Assembly (NCBI GenBank): GCA_963744935.1
Contig: CAVUVM010000012.1
Location: 186,001 to 250,000 of the forward strand
Length of the DNA: 64,000 nt
Direction: 5' to 3'
DNA from: Bog-473 sp963744935
GTDB lineage: Bacteria > Actinomycetota > Acidimicrobiia > Acidimicrobiales > RAAP-2
A model generated the notes under the pieces. The model searched no databases. It worked only from the letters and a program-made list of their open reading frames with translations, and had not been told where the DNA came from. Of the stretch, positions 1 to 10,118 are shown piece by piece (position 1 is the first letter of the stretch; each line of letters starts with the position of its first letter). The position numbers and the translations under genes are program-made.

Positions 1-1
1 C

Positions 2-148
2 GGGCTCGAGCCCGAGCCCTTCGACGTGCCCATCCACCTCGGCCCGGGCATGCCGCCCAATGCCCACTGGATCCGCTCTGCGGGGGAGGACGAGGAGACA
101 GGGGCGGCGCCGGTCGAGAGCGAGGCGACCGGTAGCGTGAGCGCATGA
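2..148 (+). CDS. C-terminal end of an unidentified protein (5' truncated by window edge)
   Basis: An open frame enters from the left edge and ends at a TGA that overlaps the ATG of the next gene (ATGA), so the two are probably translationally coupled. Only 48 residues are visible. They include a Pro-rich stretch (PFDVPIHLGPGMPP) and then an acidic, low-complexity tail. I do not recognise the family. It is kept as a gene because of the open frame and the 4-bp overlap typical of the operons here. Confidence 0.5.
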   Translation, partial: GLEPEPFDVPIHLGPGMPPNAHWIRSAGEDEETGAAPVESEATGSVSA

Positions 149-603
149 CCGTCCGCGAACTCGGCCACCTGGTGCTCTATGTCAGGGACGTCTCCCGCTC
201 GGCCGCGTTCTACCGGGACGTGCTCGGCTGGCGCCAGATCCTGCCCGAGCCGGGACAAAGACCGGTCGGTGCCGCCGCCTTCTCTTCGGGACGCACGCAT
301 CACGAGCTCCTCCTCATTGAGGTGGGGGCCGACGCCACACCCATCCCAGAGGGGCGCAGGGTCGGCCTCTATCACTTCGGCCTGAACGTCGGCGACAGCG
401 ACGACGAGCTGCGTGCCGCACTGGCGGCGGTCGAGGCAGCGGGAGCGATCGTGGTCGGCGCCTCGGATCACACGGTGACGCACAGCGTCTACATCCTCGA
501 CCCCGACGGCAACGAGATCGAGCTGTACGTCGACGTCCCGGGCGTGGACTGGCGGGCCGACCCCGCACTCGTGGGCTCGACCGTCAAGCCGCTCAGGCTC
601 TGA
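145..603 (+). CDS. VOC-family (glyoxalase / extradiol dioxygenase-like) protein
   Basis: The 152-residue protein is one vicinal-oxygen-chelate module pair. It starts with the typical strand containing GHLVLYVRD and the helix SAAFYRDVLGW. The second half has the HSVYILDPDGNEIELYVD ending seen in catechol 2,3-dioxygenase-like and CatE-like members. Likely metal ligands are the His of GHLVLYV, the His of YHFGLNV and the Glu of NEIELY. VOC proteins include dioxygenases, glyoxalases and isomerases, so the reaction cannot be assigned. It overlaps the upstream frame by 4 bp and lies 30 bp before tsaC, so it probably belongs to the same transcript. Confidence 0.85.
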   Translation: MTVRELGHLVLYVRDVSRSAAFYRDVLGWRQILPEPGQRPVGAAAFSSGRTHHELLLIEVGADATPIPEGRRVGLYHFGLNVGDSDDELRAALAAVEAAGAIVVGASDHTVTHSVYILDPDGNEIELYVDVPGVDWRADPALVGSTVKPLRL

Positions 604-633
604 GCCGCCGCACGGGCCCGCGCGTGTGAGGCC

Positions 634-1263
634 ATGAGCAAGGTGAGGATCGTGGCGGCCGACACGGCCGGCGCGCGGCTCGCCGTCGACGTCTTATCGT
701 CGGGCGGGGTGGCCGTGCTGCCGACCGACACGGTCTACGGCCTCGCGGCGCGGCCGTCCGACCCCGGCGCGGTGCGCGCCGTCTTCCGGGCCAAAGGGAG
801 GCCCGAAGGGATGCATCTGCCGGTCCTGGCCGCGTCGGTCGCGCAGGTCCGCGCGCTCGGCGTCGCCTTCACGCCGGACGCGAACGCGCTCGCACGCGCG
901 TGGTGGCCGGGCCCCCTCACCCTGGCCTTCGGGTTCGAGCAGGACGCAGAGAGGCCCGCATGGCTGGCCGGCCGCGACGAGGTGGCGGTGCGCATCCCCG
1001 CCCATGAGTTCCTGCGCGCAGTGCTGCGCGAGACGGGAGCGCTCCTGGTCACGAGTGCCAATCCCCACGGTGCGCCAACCCCCCTGACCGCACAGGACGT
1101 GTCGGACAGCCTCGGCGAGGACGTCGCCGTCGTCGTCGACAACGGGACGCTGAGCGACGTCCCGTCGACGCTGGTCAACGTTCGTGCCCGCGGGGCGGTC
1201 GTGGAGCGAGAGGGTGCAATCTCGAGGGCTGAGGTGGCCGCGACGGTGGCAGGGGCGGCATGA
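634..1263 (+). CDS. tsaC: L-threonylcarbamoyladenylate synthase (Sua5/YrdC/YwlC family)
   Basis: This enzyme makes threonylcarbamoyl-AMP from threonine, bicarbonate and ATP, the first step of t6A37 modification of ANN-decoding tRNAs. The 209 residues form a single YrdC domain. They begin with the conserved GGVAVLPTDTVYGLAARP, then FRAKGRPEGMHLPVLA and the LLVTSANPHGAPTP motif. The long C-terminal domain of full Sua5 proteins is absent, so this is the short type. Its stop overlaps the tsaD start by 4 bp (ATGA), which fits stoichiometric production of the two t6A enzymes. TsaB and TsaE are not in the visible neighbourhood. Confidence 0.93.
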   Translation: MSKVRIVAADTAGARLAVDVLSSGGVAVLPTDTVYGLAARPSDPGAVRAVFRAKGRPEGMHLPVLAASVAQVRALGVAFTPDANALARAWWPGPLTLAFGFEQDAERPAWLAGRDEVAVRIPAHEFLRAVLRETGALLVTSANPHGAPTPLTAQDVSDSLGEDVAVVVDNGTLSDVPSTLVNVRARGAVVEREGAISRAEVAATVAGAA

Positions 1264-2258
1264 CGCGGCTGCTGCTGGCGATCGAGACCTCGTGCGACGA
1301 GACAGCGGCTGCGGTGGTCGGCGAGGACCTGGCGGTGCGTTCCTCCGTCGTCGCCAGCCAGGTCGACCTGCACGCGGCCTTCGGCGGGGTGGTGCCCGAG
1401 CTGGCGAGCAGGGCGCACGTGGAGACGATCACGCCGATCGTCGAGCGCGCGTTGGCCGAGGCGAGAGTCGACGGGCCCGAGCTGGCCGGGGTGGCGGTGA
1501 CGGCGGGCCCCGGCCTCGTGGGCGCGCTGCTCGTCGGGATCGCGACGGCAAAGGCTCTCGCTCTCGGCTGGGGCGTGCCGGTGGTCGGCGTCAACCACCT
1601 CGAAGGTCACCTGGCCAGTGTGTATCTGGCCGATCCTGCCGTCCCCTTCCCTCAGGTCGCGCTCTTGGTGTCAGGCGGCCACTGCATGTTGACGCGCGCC
1701 GTGGCGCCGGGACGCTACGAACTTCTCGGCGAGACGGTCGACGATTCCATCGGCGAGGCCTACGACAAGGTGGCCCGCTTCCTCGGTTTGGGGTACCCCG
1801 GGGGGCCGGTCCTCGATCGCCTCGCCGCGGAGGGGGCCGACGTGCTGGACTTCCCTCGGCCCATGCTGGCCGAGGGTTACGCCTTTTCGTTCTCGGGACT
1901 CAAAACAGCGGTAGTCAACCACGTGCGCGCCGATCCTGGCTTCTCGGATCGGGACGTGGCCGCATCCTTCGTCGCCGCCTGCATGGACGTGTTGGTCACC
2001 AAGCTGCGGCGCGCGCTGGTGGAGTTCGGCGATCCTGCGCTCGCCATCGTGGGCGGGGTGGCGGCCAGCCCCATCCTGCGGGCGCGCGCGCAGGTCCTGG
2101 CCGACGAATTCGGCACGCGGCTTCTGATCCCACCCCAGTCGATGGCCACCGACAACGCGGCCATGATCGGGGTGGCGGGCTGGCACAAGCTCGCAGCGGT
2201 GGGGCCGAGCGACACCGCGTTCGGCCCCGAGCCGGACCTGCGGCTGCGCTTCCTCTAG
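1260..2258 (+). CDS. tsaD: tRNA N6-adenosine threonylcarbamoyltransferase
   Basis: TsaD transfers the threonylcarbamoyl group from TC-AMP to A37 of tRNA, working with TsaB and TsaE. The 332-residue length is normal for bacterial TsaD. The ASKHA-fold signature is present: AIETSCDETAAAVV at the N terminus, the Fe-binding NHLEGH (His113 and His117), LLVSGGH, and a late GGVAAS followed by TDNAAMIG. The start is fixed by the ATGA overlap with tsaC. The stop overlaps the convergent small membrane gene by 4 bp around a CTAG. Confidence 0.96.
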   Translation: MTRLLLAIETSCDETAAAVVGEDLAVRSSVVASQVDLHAAFGGVVPELASRAHVETITPIVERALAEARVDGPELAGVAVTAGPGLVGALLVGIATAKALALGWGVPVVGVNHLEGHLASVYLADPAVPFPQVALLVSGGHCMLTRAVAPGRYELLGETVDDSIGEAYDKVARFLGLGYPGGPVLDRLAAEGADVLDFPRPMLAEGYAFSFSGLKTAVVNHVRADPGFSDRDVAASFVAACMDVLVTKLRRALVEFGDPALAIVGGVAASPILRARAQVLADEFGTRLLIPPQSMATDNAAMIGVAGWHKLAAVGPSDTAFGPEPDLRLRFL

Positions 2259-2554
2259 TGCCCCGTGGTGACAGCGCGGCGCGACCGGCGCCGTCGAGCC
2301 CTTGACCCGAGGAGTTGTGACGACACGTCGATCACGACCCCCAACGCCACGATGAACCAGCCGAAGGCGTCGACGCCGTGCCCCGGTGCATAGACGAGCG
2401 CATAGAAGAGCGTCGTGTACGGCAGGAAGACGAACCCGAGCAACCCCTCCCAACCCGAGCGGAAGGCGATGCTCAGTCGATCGCTGAAGAGCCAGACCAA
2501 GAAGAGGGCGAAGCGGGCCGAGAAGGCCGCCACGAGCGCGACGATGCAGCCCAC
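2255..2554 (-). CDS. small membrane protein of unknown function
   Basis: The 99-residue protein has about three hydrophobic segments (roughly residues 2-22, 36-55 and 64-82) and a basic Arg-rich tail, consistent with a small integral membrane protein with a cytoplasmic C terminus. I recognise no family. It starts 10 bp after the fhs stop on the same strand and may be co-transcribed with it. The end overlaps tsaD by 4 bp in convergent orientation. Confidence 0.6.
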   Translation of the reverse strand: MGCIVALVAAFSARFALFLVWLFSDRLSIAFRSGWEGLLGFVFLPYTTLFYALVYAPGHGVDAFGWFIVALGVVIDVSSQLLGSRARRRRSRRAVTTGH

Positions 2555-2563
2555 CCCGGGCCC

Positions 2564-4274
2564 TCAGTAGAGGCCGACGACGTTGCCGTCGTCGTCGATG
2601 TCGATCCGCTCCGCCGCCGGGCTGCGCGAGAGCCCGGGCATGGTGCGCATGTCGCCACTGACGAGATACACGAACCCCGCTCCGACGTTCGCCCGTGCCT
2701 CGCGCACCGGCAGTCGCCAGCCCTGCGGGGCACCCAGCAGCGCGGGGTCCGATGAAATGGAGAGATGGGTCTTGGCGATGCACACGGGCAACCTGCCGAA
2801 GCCGGCCTTCTCATAATTGTCGAGATGCCGTGCGGCCGCAGGCTGGTAGTCGACACCGTCTGCGCCGTAGATCTCCGTCGCGATCGTCTCGATCTTCTCG
2901 CGTAACGTCGCGCTCGTCGCCATAGAGCATTCGGAATGCGCCCGGCTCTGCCGCCGCCTCGACCACAGCCTCTGCCAGCTCGACCGCACCCTTGCCGCCA
3001 TCCTCGAAGTGCGTGCACACGGCGGCGCGCACTCCGGCCGATGCCGCGATCTCCCTGATGACGGCGTGCTCGGACGAGAAGTCGCCCTCCATCGCGTTGA
3101 TGGCGACGACGGGGGTGACCCCGTGCCGACGCACAATGGCGAGGTGTGCCAGGAGGTTCGCGGCGCCGAGCTGCACCTCCTCGGGATTCTCCTCCAGCAT
3201 CGCGGCAGGTAGCGGCCGGCCCGCCACGACGCGGTGGCGGCCCGAGTGCAGCTTCATGGCCCGCACCGTCGTCACCACGACAGCAGCGTCGGGCCTCAGC
3301 CCCGAGGTGCGACACTTGATGTTGAAGAATCGCTCGGCGCCCATGTCGGAGCCGAAGCCCGCCTCGGTCACGAGGTACTCGCCGGCGTGGATCCCGATGA
3401 GGTCGGCCACGACCGAGGAGTTGCCGTGGGCGATGTTGCCGAAGGGTCCCGCATGGACAAGGACAGGGGTGTTCTCGAGCGTTTGCAGCAGGTTCGGTTT
3501 GATCGCGTCACGCATGATGACCGTCATCGCTCCGGCCGCCTTGAGTTGCTCCGCCGTCACCGGCTCGCCGGATTCGGTGTAGCCGACGACGATGCGGCCC
3601 ATCCGCGCGCGCAAGTCGCGCAGCGACCGTGCCAAGGCCAGCACCGCCATGACCTCCGACGCTGCCGTGATGTCGAAGCCCGTTTGGCGCGGCACACCGT
3701 CCTGCTTGGAGCCGAGCCCGCTGACCATGCTGCGGAGCGAGCGGTCGTTGACGTCGAGCACCCGCTTCCACGTGATGCCATGCGGGTCCAGCCCGAGCGC
3801 GTTGTCGCCGTAGAGATGGTTGTCCACCATGGCGGCCAGCAGGTTGTTCGCCGCCGTGACCGCGTGGAGGTCGCCGGTGAGGTGCAGGTTCAGGTTCTCG
3901 AAGGGGACCACCTGGCTGTAGCCCCCACCCGCGGCGCCACCCTTGATCCCGAACGTCGGACCCATGGACGCCTGACGGATGGCGATGGTCGCCTGTTTCC
4001 CGATGCAGGCGAGCGCCTGCCCGAGGCCGACCGTCGTCGTGGTCTTTCCCTCCCCGAGCGGGGTCGGGGTGACGGCCGTGACCACGACGTAGCGGGCGAG
4101 CGGACGGTCCGCCAGGGCGTCCACCGCGTCGAGGCTGATCTTGGCGACGGACGTGCCGTACGGTTCGAGCAGCGTCGATGCGATGCCCATGTCCGCTGCG
4201 ACGTCGCCGATCGGCTTGAGCGTCGCCCGTCGCGCAATCTCGATGGCGGGGGGCACGGGCACGAGTTCGATCAT
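2564..4274 (-). pseudogene. fhs: formate--tetrahydrofolate ligase, interrupted by a 1-nt frameshift
   Basis: Formate-THF ligase makes 10-formyl-THF from formate, THF and ATP. The N-terminal frame carries the P-loop TPLGEGKTTTT and about 450 residues of good match. The C-terminal frame carries REKIETIATEIYGADGV, LPVCIAKTHLS and the MPGLSRSPAAERIDIDDDG ending. The two frames join near position 2912. Dropping one base there gives LYGDEATLREKIE without a gap and a protein of about 569 residues, close to the family norm. The start at 4274 (MIELVPVPPAIEIARRATLKPI) fits homologues; a GTG at 4313 would add 13 residues. Either this is a sequencing or assembly indel or the gene lost its C-terminal third very recently. 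Confidence 0.9.
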
Positions 4275-4416
4275 GCCAGAAGGAGCCGGCGGGCGGCCCG
4301 TCTGAGCCCGCACAGGGGGCCTACGCTACGCATCGGGCCGCCTGCGGTCTGCCGTCGCGGCCCCGAGCGAGCACGCGTCGCGCCAGGCGCGGCCAAGTCG
4401 GAGAAGGGAGTGCGCA

Positions 4417-4926
4417 ATGTCGAAGGCCGATGGTGTCTTCATCTACATCGGGACGTACGCCAGCGAGGTGGACGCCCGGTCGGACTACGACGTGGTCAAG
4501 GATCTCCACGCCCTCGGTGCGGTCGGGACCTACGACGCAGCCGTCATCACGAAGGACGACAAGGGCAAGATCCACGTCAACAAGGACGAGACAACGACGC
4601 GGCACGGGGCGTGGGGTGGCGCCGGGGTCGGCGCGCTGATCGGGATCTTGTTCCCACCGTCGATCATCGGCAGCGCGCTCGTCGGCGCGGCCGTCGGGGG
4701 CGTCAGCGGCCACCTGTGGAAGGGCATGTCGCGCACAGACGTCAAGGAGTTCGGTGAGGCGATCGACGCCGGCGAGGCCGCGCTCGTCATCGTGGGCGAG
4801 ACGACCCTTGAAGCAGCGCTCGAGAAAGCACAGCTCAAAGCGACGAAGAAGGTCGCCAAGGAGCTCTCCGTCGACAAGAAGGATGTGGACGCCGCCGTCC
4901 AGGAGGCTGTGAAGGACGTCTCTTGA
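4417..4926 (+). CDS. DUF1269-family membrane protein
   Basis: The 169-residue protein has an N-terminal alpha/beta part (IYIGTYASEVDARSDYDVVKDL), a Gly-rich double hydrophobic hairpin at about residues 64-100 (AWGGAGVGALIGI and SALVGAAVGGVSG) and a Lys-rich amphipathic C terminus. This is the DUF1269 layout, whose members are membrane-associated and often stress-linked but have no proven function. A GGAG-like site (agaagggagt) lies about 10 bp before the ATG. It is divergent from fhs across a 142-bp gap that must hold both promoters. Confidence 0.8.
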   Translation: MSKADGVFIYIGTYASEVDARSDYDVVKDLHALGAVGTYDAAVITKDDKGKIHVNKDETTTRHGAWGGAGVGALIGILFPPSIIGSALVGAAVGGVSGHLWKGMSRTDVKEFGEAIDAGEAALVIVGETTLEAALEKAQLKATKKVAKELSVDKKDVDAAVQEAVKDVS

Positions 4927-5047
4927 ACTCGGTGTGGGTCACTGGCGAAACCTAGGAGTTCGCCGCAGAGCCGTTCGAGCACCAGGAGCCAGGTGTGACC
5001 GCGGAGTAGCGTGACCGCGACCATCGCCCCCGCGGCGCGCCGACACC

Positions 5048-6221
5048 ATGCCCGTTCTCCACGTCTTGTCCTTCGTCTTCGGCGTCTTGCTGACGTTGGC
5101 CGTCCTTGGGTCGGCCCTCGAGACCGTCGTCCTGCCCCAAGAGGGGTTCTCGCGCATCTCGCAGGCCGTCTTCGCTGGGGCTTACAGGCTGCTCGTGCAC
5201 CGGAAGAGCTCGCCGGCCGAGGCGCGCACGTTGCGCTCCCTGTACGCGCCCGTCTCGCTCGTCAGTCTGCCGCTGGTCTGGATGCTCTTCATGGTCATCG
5301 CGTTCACATTCGTGTTCTGGGGCACGGGTAACGAGGCGTTCCAGCGGGCCTTCGAGCACAGCGCCTCGTCGCTCACGACGCTCGGCTTCTCCGAGCCCAA
5401 CGGGACGGGCAAGATCGTGATCGCCTTCGTCGAGGCGACTATCGGCCTCGGCCTCGTGGCACTGCTCATCAGCTACCTGCCGACCATCTTCACGGCGTAC
5501 AACAGCCGGGAAAAGGGCATCAATCGGCTCCGGCCCGTCGCCGGCGCGCCGCCCAACGCGACACAGCTGCTACAGACCCTTCACCGCATCGGCGCGCTCG
5601 AGGCCATCGACTTCTGGCGCGCCCAGTCCGACTGGCTGCTCGACCTGGAGCAGACCCACACTGCCTTCCCCGTCCTCACCTACTTCCCCGAGACCCACAC
5701 TGACCACTCCTGGGTCGCCACGGTCGGGTCCGTGCTCGACGCCGCCACACTGGTCGTCGCGACGACGGACGACGAGGGGGATGAGGTGTACCAGGACGCC
5801 GAGAAGGGACCCATCATGGTCGTCGTCTACGGCCTGCCGCTGATCGTGCGCATCGCCCGCGCCGCCAACGTCCCGCTCCCTCCGACCCAGGGACTCCCCG
5901 ACCTGAGCGCCCGAGACGCCACGCCGGCCCCCCACATCGCCGTCACGCGCGCCGAGTTCGACGCAGCACTGGACGTCTTGGATGCCGTCCTCGCCGTCCC
6001 TCCGGACCGCCGCGACGAGTCGTGGCGTCGGTTCGCCCTCGTCCGGTCCGTCTACGAACCGTCGATCCGCGCCCTGGCCGGCCTCACCGCGGCCTCGCCC
6101 GCTCCCTGGACGACTGACCGTCCGGCCGACGTCGGCCGACCGCGCTTCCTCCGCCGCCGGCCGCTCCACGTGGACTGGTCGATGCCGCCGCCCGCGCCGG
6201 CGCCGGTCGTCGGCGACCCCG

Positions 6222-6235
<14 letters not shown>
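5048..6235 (+). CDS. ion-channel-like integral membrane protein
   Basis: The 395-residue protein has hydrophobic segments near residues 5-25, 72-97 and 125-145. Between the second and third lies SSLTTLGFSEPNG, which resembles a potassium-channel pore loop (TTxGF) but lacks the canonical GYG/GFGD. After the membrane part is a long cytoplasmic domain of about 240 residues with no motif I know, and a Pro-rich tail. I infer a two-TM-type channel relative, perhaps non-selective or regulatory. The last 14 bp overlap gadB in convergent orientation. Confidence 0.65.
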
Positions 6236-7640
<1,405 letters not shown>

Positions 7641-7745
7641 GGCACGCCCCCTGTCTGGTCGGGTACAGCGGTCTTGGGCGTACCGTACCGGCCGACGTGG
7701 ACGCAGGCCCACCGCCCGGGGCGGGGACCACCGTGCCCTCCTGGG

Positions 7746-8633
7746 CTAGGACGCCAGAAGCTGAAGGCGCGGCCGAGGAGCCGGCTGACGCGTCGTCGTA
7801 CGATCCGACGACCGCGACGCTGCGGCACGCGCGGGCTCCGGGCGGTCCGCCAGCTTCGAGCGGAGCTGGCGCAGGGCCTTGGTGTGGATCTGGCACACCC
7901 TGCTCTCGGTGACGCCAAGCACGTTCCCGATCTCGGTGAGCGTGAGGCCGTCGTAGTAGTACATCATCAGCACCGTGCGCTCACGCTCGGGCATGCCCTC
8001 GACAGCAGCAACCAGAGCCTCCTTGGATTCCTTGGCCTCGAAAGTATCGACGGGCCCACTCGAGGAATCAGGCAGGGTCTCGCCCAAGGTCGAGCGCTCG
8101 GAACGGTCACCGCCGCGCAACACCTCGTCGAGCGCCATCACGCCGACCGTCGAGATCTTGCGCAGCGCCTTGTGGAAGTCGCCGACGCTCATCTCGAGCT
8201 CGGCTGCCACCTCGGCCTCGTTTGGCGTGCGCCGCAGCGTCCCCTCCAGATGCGTGAACGCCTGCTCGACGGCCCGGGCCTTCGTCCGCACCGAGCGGGG
8301 GACCCAGTCGATGGAGCGCAGCTCGTCAATGATGGCGCCCTTGATCCGCGGGATGGCGTACGTTTCAAAACGCAGGTTGCGGTCTAGCTCGAACCGCTCG
8401 ATGGCGTCGATCAGCCCGATGATGCCGTAGCTGATCAGGTCCTCTTCGTCGAAGTGCCGCGGCAGCCCAGCCAACACCCGTCCCGCGACGTACTTGACGA
8501 ACGGCGAGTAGTAGATGATCAACTGGTTCCGCAGTTCTTGTGCGCCGGTCTTCTTGAACTCCGACCAGAGGCTTTCGATGCCCCGCTGCGCGCACTCCTC
8601 TGCCGTGGAAAATTGACGATCCGTCGATCCCAC
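7746..8633 (-). CDS. RNA polymerase sigma factor, FliA/WhiG (sigma-28) type
   Basis: The 295-residue protein has regions 2, 3 and 4 of a group 3 sigma factor. Region 2 contains YYSPFVKYVAGRV, DEEDLISYGIIGLIDAIERF and FETYAIPRIKGAIIDELRSIDWVPRSVR. Region 4 contains MPERERTVLMMYYYDGLTLTEIGNVLGVTESRVCQIH. WhiG in Streptomyces controls sporulation and FliA controls motility; no flagellar or whi gene is visible here. The GTG at 8633 is preceded by GGAGGGGG at proper spacing, which favours it over the GTG at 8657. The C-terminal 30 residues are Arg/Ser-rich and probably disordered. No anti-sigma factor is adjacent. Confidence 0.92.
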   Translation of the reverse strand: MGSTDRQFSTAEECAQRGIESLWSEFKKTGAQELRNQLIIYYSPFVKYVAGRVLAGLPRHFDEEDLISYGIIGLIDAIERFELDRNLRFETYAIPRIKGAIIDELRSIDWVPRSVRTKARAVEQAFTHLEGTLRRTPNEAEVAAELEMSVGDFHKALRKISTVGVMALDEVLRGGDRSERSTLGETLPDSSSGPVDTFEAKESKEALVAAVEGMPERERTVLMMYYYDGLTLTEIGNVLGVTESRVCQIHTKALRQLRSKLADRPEPARAAASRSSDRTTTRQPAPRPRLQLLAS

Positions 8634-8727
8634 GTTTCCCCCTCCCTCATTTGGCACCGTCCGACCGGTGCCACTCCCGTCGTGAGGTCATCCAATTGAC
8701 CCTGCGGACTTCGCATCTACCGGAGTA

Positions 8728-8748
8728 GCGATCACTTTAATTGATCGC
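8728..8748. promoter_or_regulatory. inverted repeat, possible operator of the sigma factor gene
   Basis: Perfect 7-bp arms GCGATCA and TGATCGC are separated by the AT-rich spacer ctttaat. The repeat lies about 95 bp upstream of the sigma factor start. Size and AT-rich centre fit a dimeric regulator site, but no protein is linked to it. Confidence 0.4.
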
Positions 8749-8783
8749 GTACTAGCAGGTCAGTTGCATGATCGTTGTGAAAA

Positions 8784-8814
8784 GGTTGCAGAGGTTACGC
8801 AACCGTTGCGCAAC
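8784..8814. promoter_or_regulatory. cluster of GTTGC/GCAAC inverted repeats
   Basis: GGTTGC at 8784 is mirrored by GCAACC ending at 8804, followed directly by the 10-bp perfect palindrome GTTGCGCAAC (8805-8814). Three half-sites at regular distance suggest a protein-binding site between the divergent sigma factor and response regulator genes, possibly for the paired response regulators themselves (inference). Confidence 0.35.
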
Positions 8815-8966
8815 AAACGCGCTTTTCTCCCGCGTGCGAGCGACAGATGACGGACTGGAGCCTTCGCGCGCCAGTCCCACGTCGACCGCGCGCCGAGACG
8901 GGAGGTGTCCGACGCGCTCAGCGCGGAGCCACGACGGGCGTAGGCCTTTTGACCCAAGCGGCGCGA

Positions 8967-9051
8967 CCCAGGGGACACCCCGAAAGGTGCAAGAAGGCCC
9001 GTGTCACCTCGTTCCTACGCCGCTGCGGCCTTTCTCTCAAGGTTCCCTGGG
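8967..9051 (+). ncRNA. candidate structured 5' leader of the first response regulator gene
   Basis: A 10-bp closing stem pairs CCCAGGGGAC (8967-8976) with GTTCCCTGGG (9042-9051), with one G-U pair. Inside are a CACC...GGTG hairpin around a GAAA loop (about 8976-8990) and a second stem pairing AGAAGGCC with GGCCTTTCT. The element ends about 88 nt before the start codon. It does not match a riboswitch class I know. Pairing by eye in GC-rich DNA can be chance. Confidence 0.25.
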
Positions 9052-9139
9052 CAGCGACCGACATAGTCACCATGGCGACGCTGGCTGGAGAGCGGACGGT
9101 GGGCCGGTGCTGGGCACCGAGCGCTGAGATCCACGCGGG

Positions 9140-9943
9140 ATGAACTCGCCGACCGACATGGCTACCCGCGCTCAGGCCAGCCATCACGCGCCACACGCTG
9201 GTCGACCCAGTGGTTCCAACGCGCCGGAGTACCAACCCGACGGTGCCGCGGTAACGGAGCGGACCATCCTCATCGCCGAGGACGACCACAGCTGCCGCAG
9301 CGCGCTGCACCAGTACTTCGAACGAAGCGGCTACCGCGTGACGGAGGCAACCGACGGGCCGTCCACACTGCGCGCCGTATTCCAACACTCGGCGAGCCTG
9401 GTCATCTTGGACCTCGGCCTGCCGGGGTTCGATGGTGCTGACGTTCTCGCGAAGATCCGACGGCACAGCGCCGTCCCCGTCATCGTGTGCTCGGGCCGGG
9501 ACTCCGAAGAGGACCGGATCCGGACGCTGAACCTCGGAGCGGACGACTTCGTCGTCAAGCCCTTCTCCTTCGCTGAGCTCGAGGCGCGGGTGAGAGCGGT
9601 GCTCCGCCGCGGTGGCGGGGAACCCGCTGCCACGTGCCTGCACCATGGTGACCTCGTCGTCGACCGCGACACCCGCACAGTCACCGTCCGGGACAAGGTC
9701 GTCCCCATGACGCGCAAGGAGTTCGACCTTCTCGCCTTCCTCGCCGCCTCGCCCGGCCAGGTCTTCACCCGTGAGGACCTCTTGGAGCGGGTGTGGGGTT
9801 CGACCGAGGAGTGGCAAGGCCGCTCGACGGTCACCGAGCATGTACGACGGGTCCGTTTGAAGATCGAGCCCGATCCCGACTCCCCGCAATGGATCACCAC
9901 CGTGCGCGGCGTCGGTTACCGCTTCTCGCTGCCGGAGTCCTAA
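9140..9943 (+). CDS. orphan OmpR/PhoB-type response regulator (first of tandem pair)
   Basis: The 267-residue protein has a 40-residue disordered N-terminal extension, a receiver domain (acidic pocket EDD at 47-49, phospho-acceptor Asp91 in VILDLGLPGFDG, Lys in VVKPF) and a winged-helix DNA-binding domain ending in RGVGYRF. No histidine kinase gene is adjacent, so its partner is encoded elsewhere. It is about 60-70% identical by eye to the next gene, including the linker and recognition helix. The ribosome binding site is weak (cgcgggATG). The next ATG in frame is at 9158. Confidence 0.92.
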   Translation: MNSPTDMATRAQASHHAPHAGRPSGSNAPEYQPDGAAVTERTILIAEDDHSCRSALHQYFERSGYRVTEATDGPSTLRAVFQHSASLVILDLGLPGFDGADVLAKIRRHSAVPVIVCSGRDSEEDRIRTLNLGADDFVVKPFSFAELEARVRAVLRRGGGEPAATCLHHGDLVVDRDTRTVTVRDKVVPMTRKEFDLLAFLAASPGQVFTREDLLERVWGSTEEWQGRSTVTEHVRRVRLKIEPDPDSPQWITTVRGVGYRFSLPES

Positions 9944-10118
9944 TCCACTCCCTCCCCGCCAGATGGGCTCGCCGGCATGGCGCACCTGCTGACGCGCGCG
10001 CCACATCAACGGATCGCGTTCAGCACCGCGGCAAACGTTTGGTCCGAAAGGCCTATGGAGGCGCTGCGCGACCGAGCCGACATGTGTACGGAGGCATCCG
10101 GACCCAAGTAGGTGGCGC

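Larger units (their letters stand above)
8634..9139. other. 506-bp intergenic region between sigma factor and response regulator
   Basis: No convincing gene is present; short open frames here lack ribosome binding sites and family similarity. The first 200 bp are less GC-rich than the flanks and hold inverted repeats. The right half holds a possible folded RNA leader. Promoters of both the divergent sigma factor gene and the response regulator gene must lie here. Confidence 0.6.

Noticed and set aside
2900..2925. Programmed frameshifting in fhs
   Set aside because: No slippery heptamer or downstream structure is apparent, and formate-THF ligases are not known to use recoding; an indel is simpler.
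3234..4757. 507-residue open frame on + strand antisense to fhs
   Set aside because: Arg/His/Gly-rich shadow frame of a high-GC gene, no family match, no ribosome binding site.
8967..9051. c-di-GMP (GEMM) riboswitch
   Set aside because: A GAAA-loop hairpin is present but the conserved GGCAAAC and GGGACGCAAAGCC blocks are missing.
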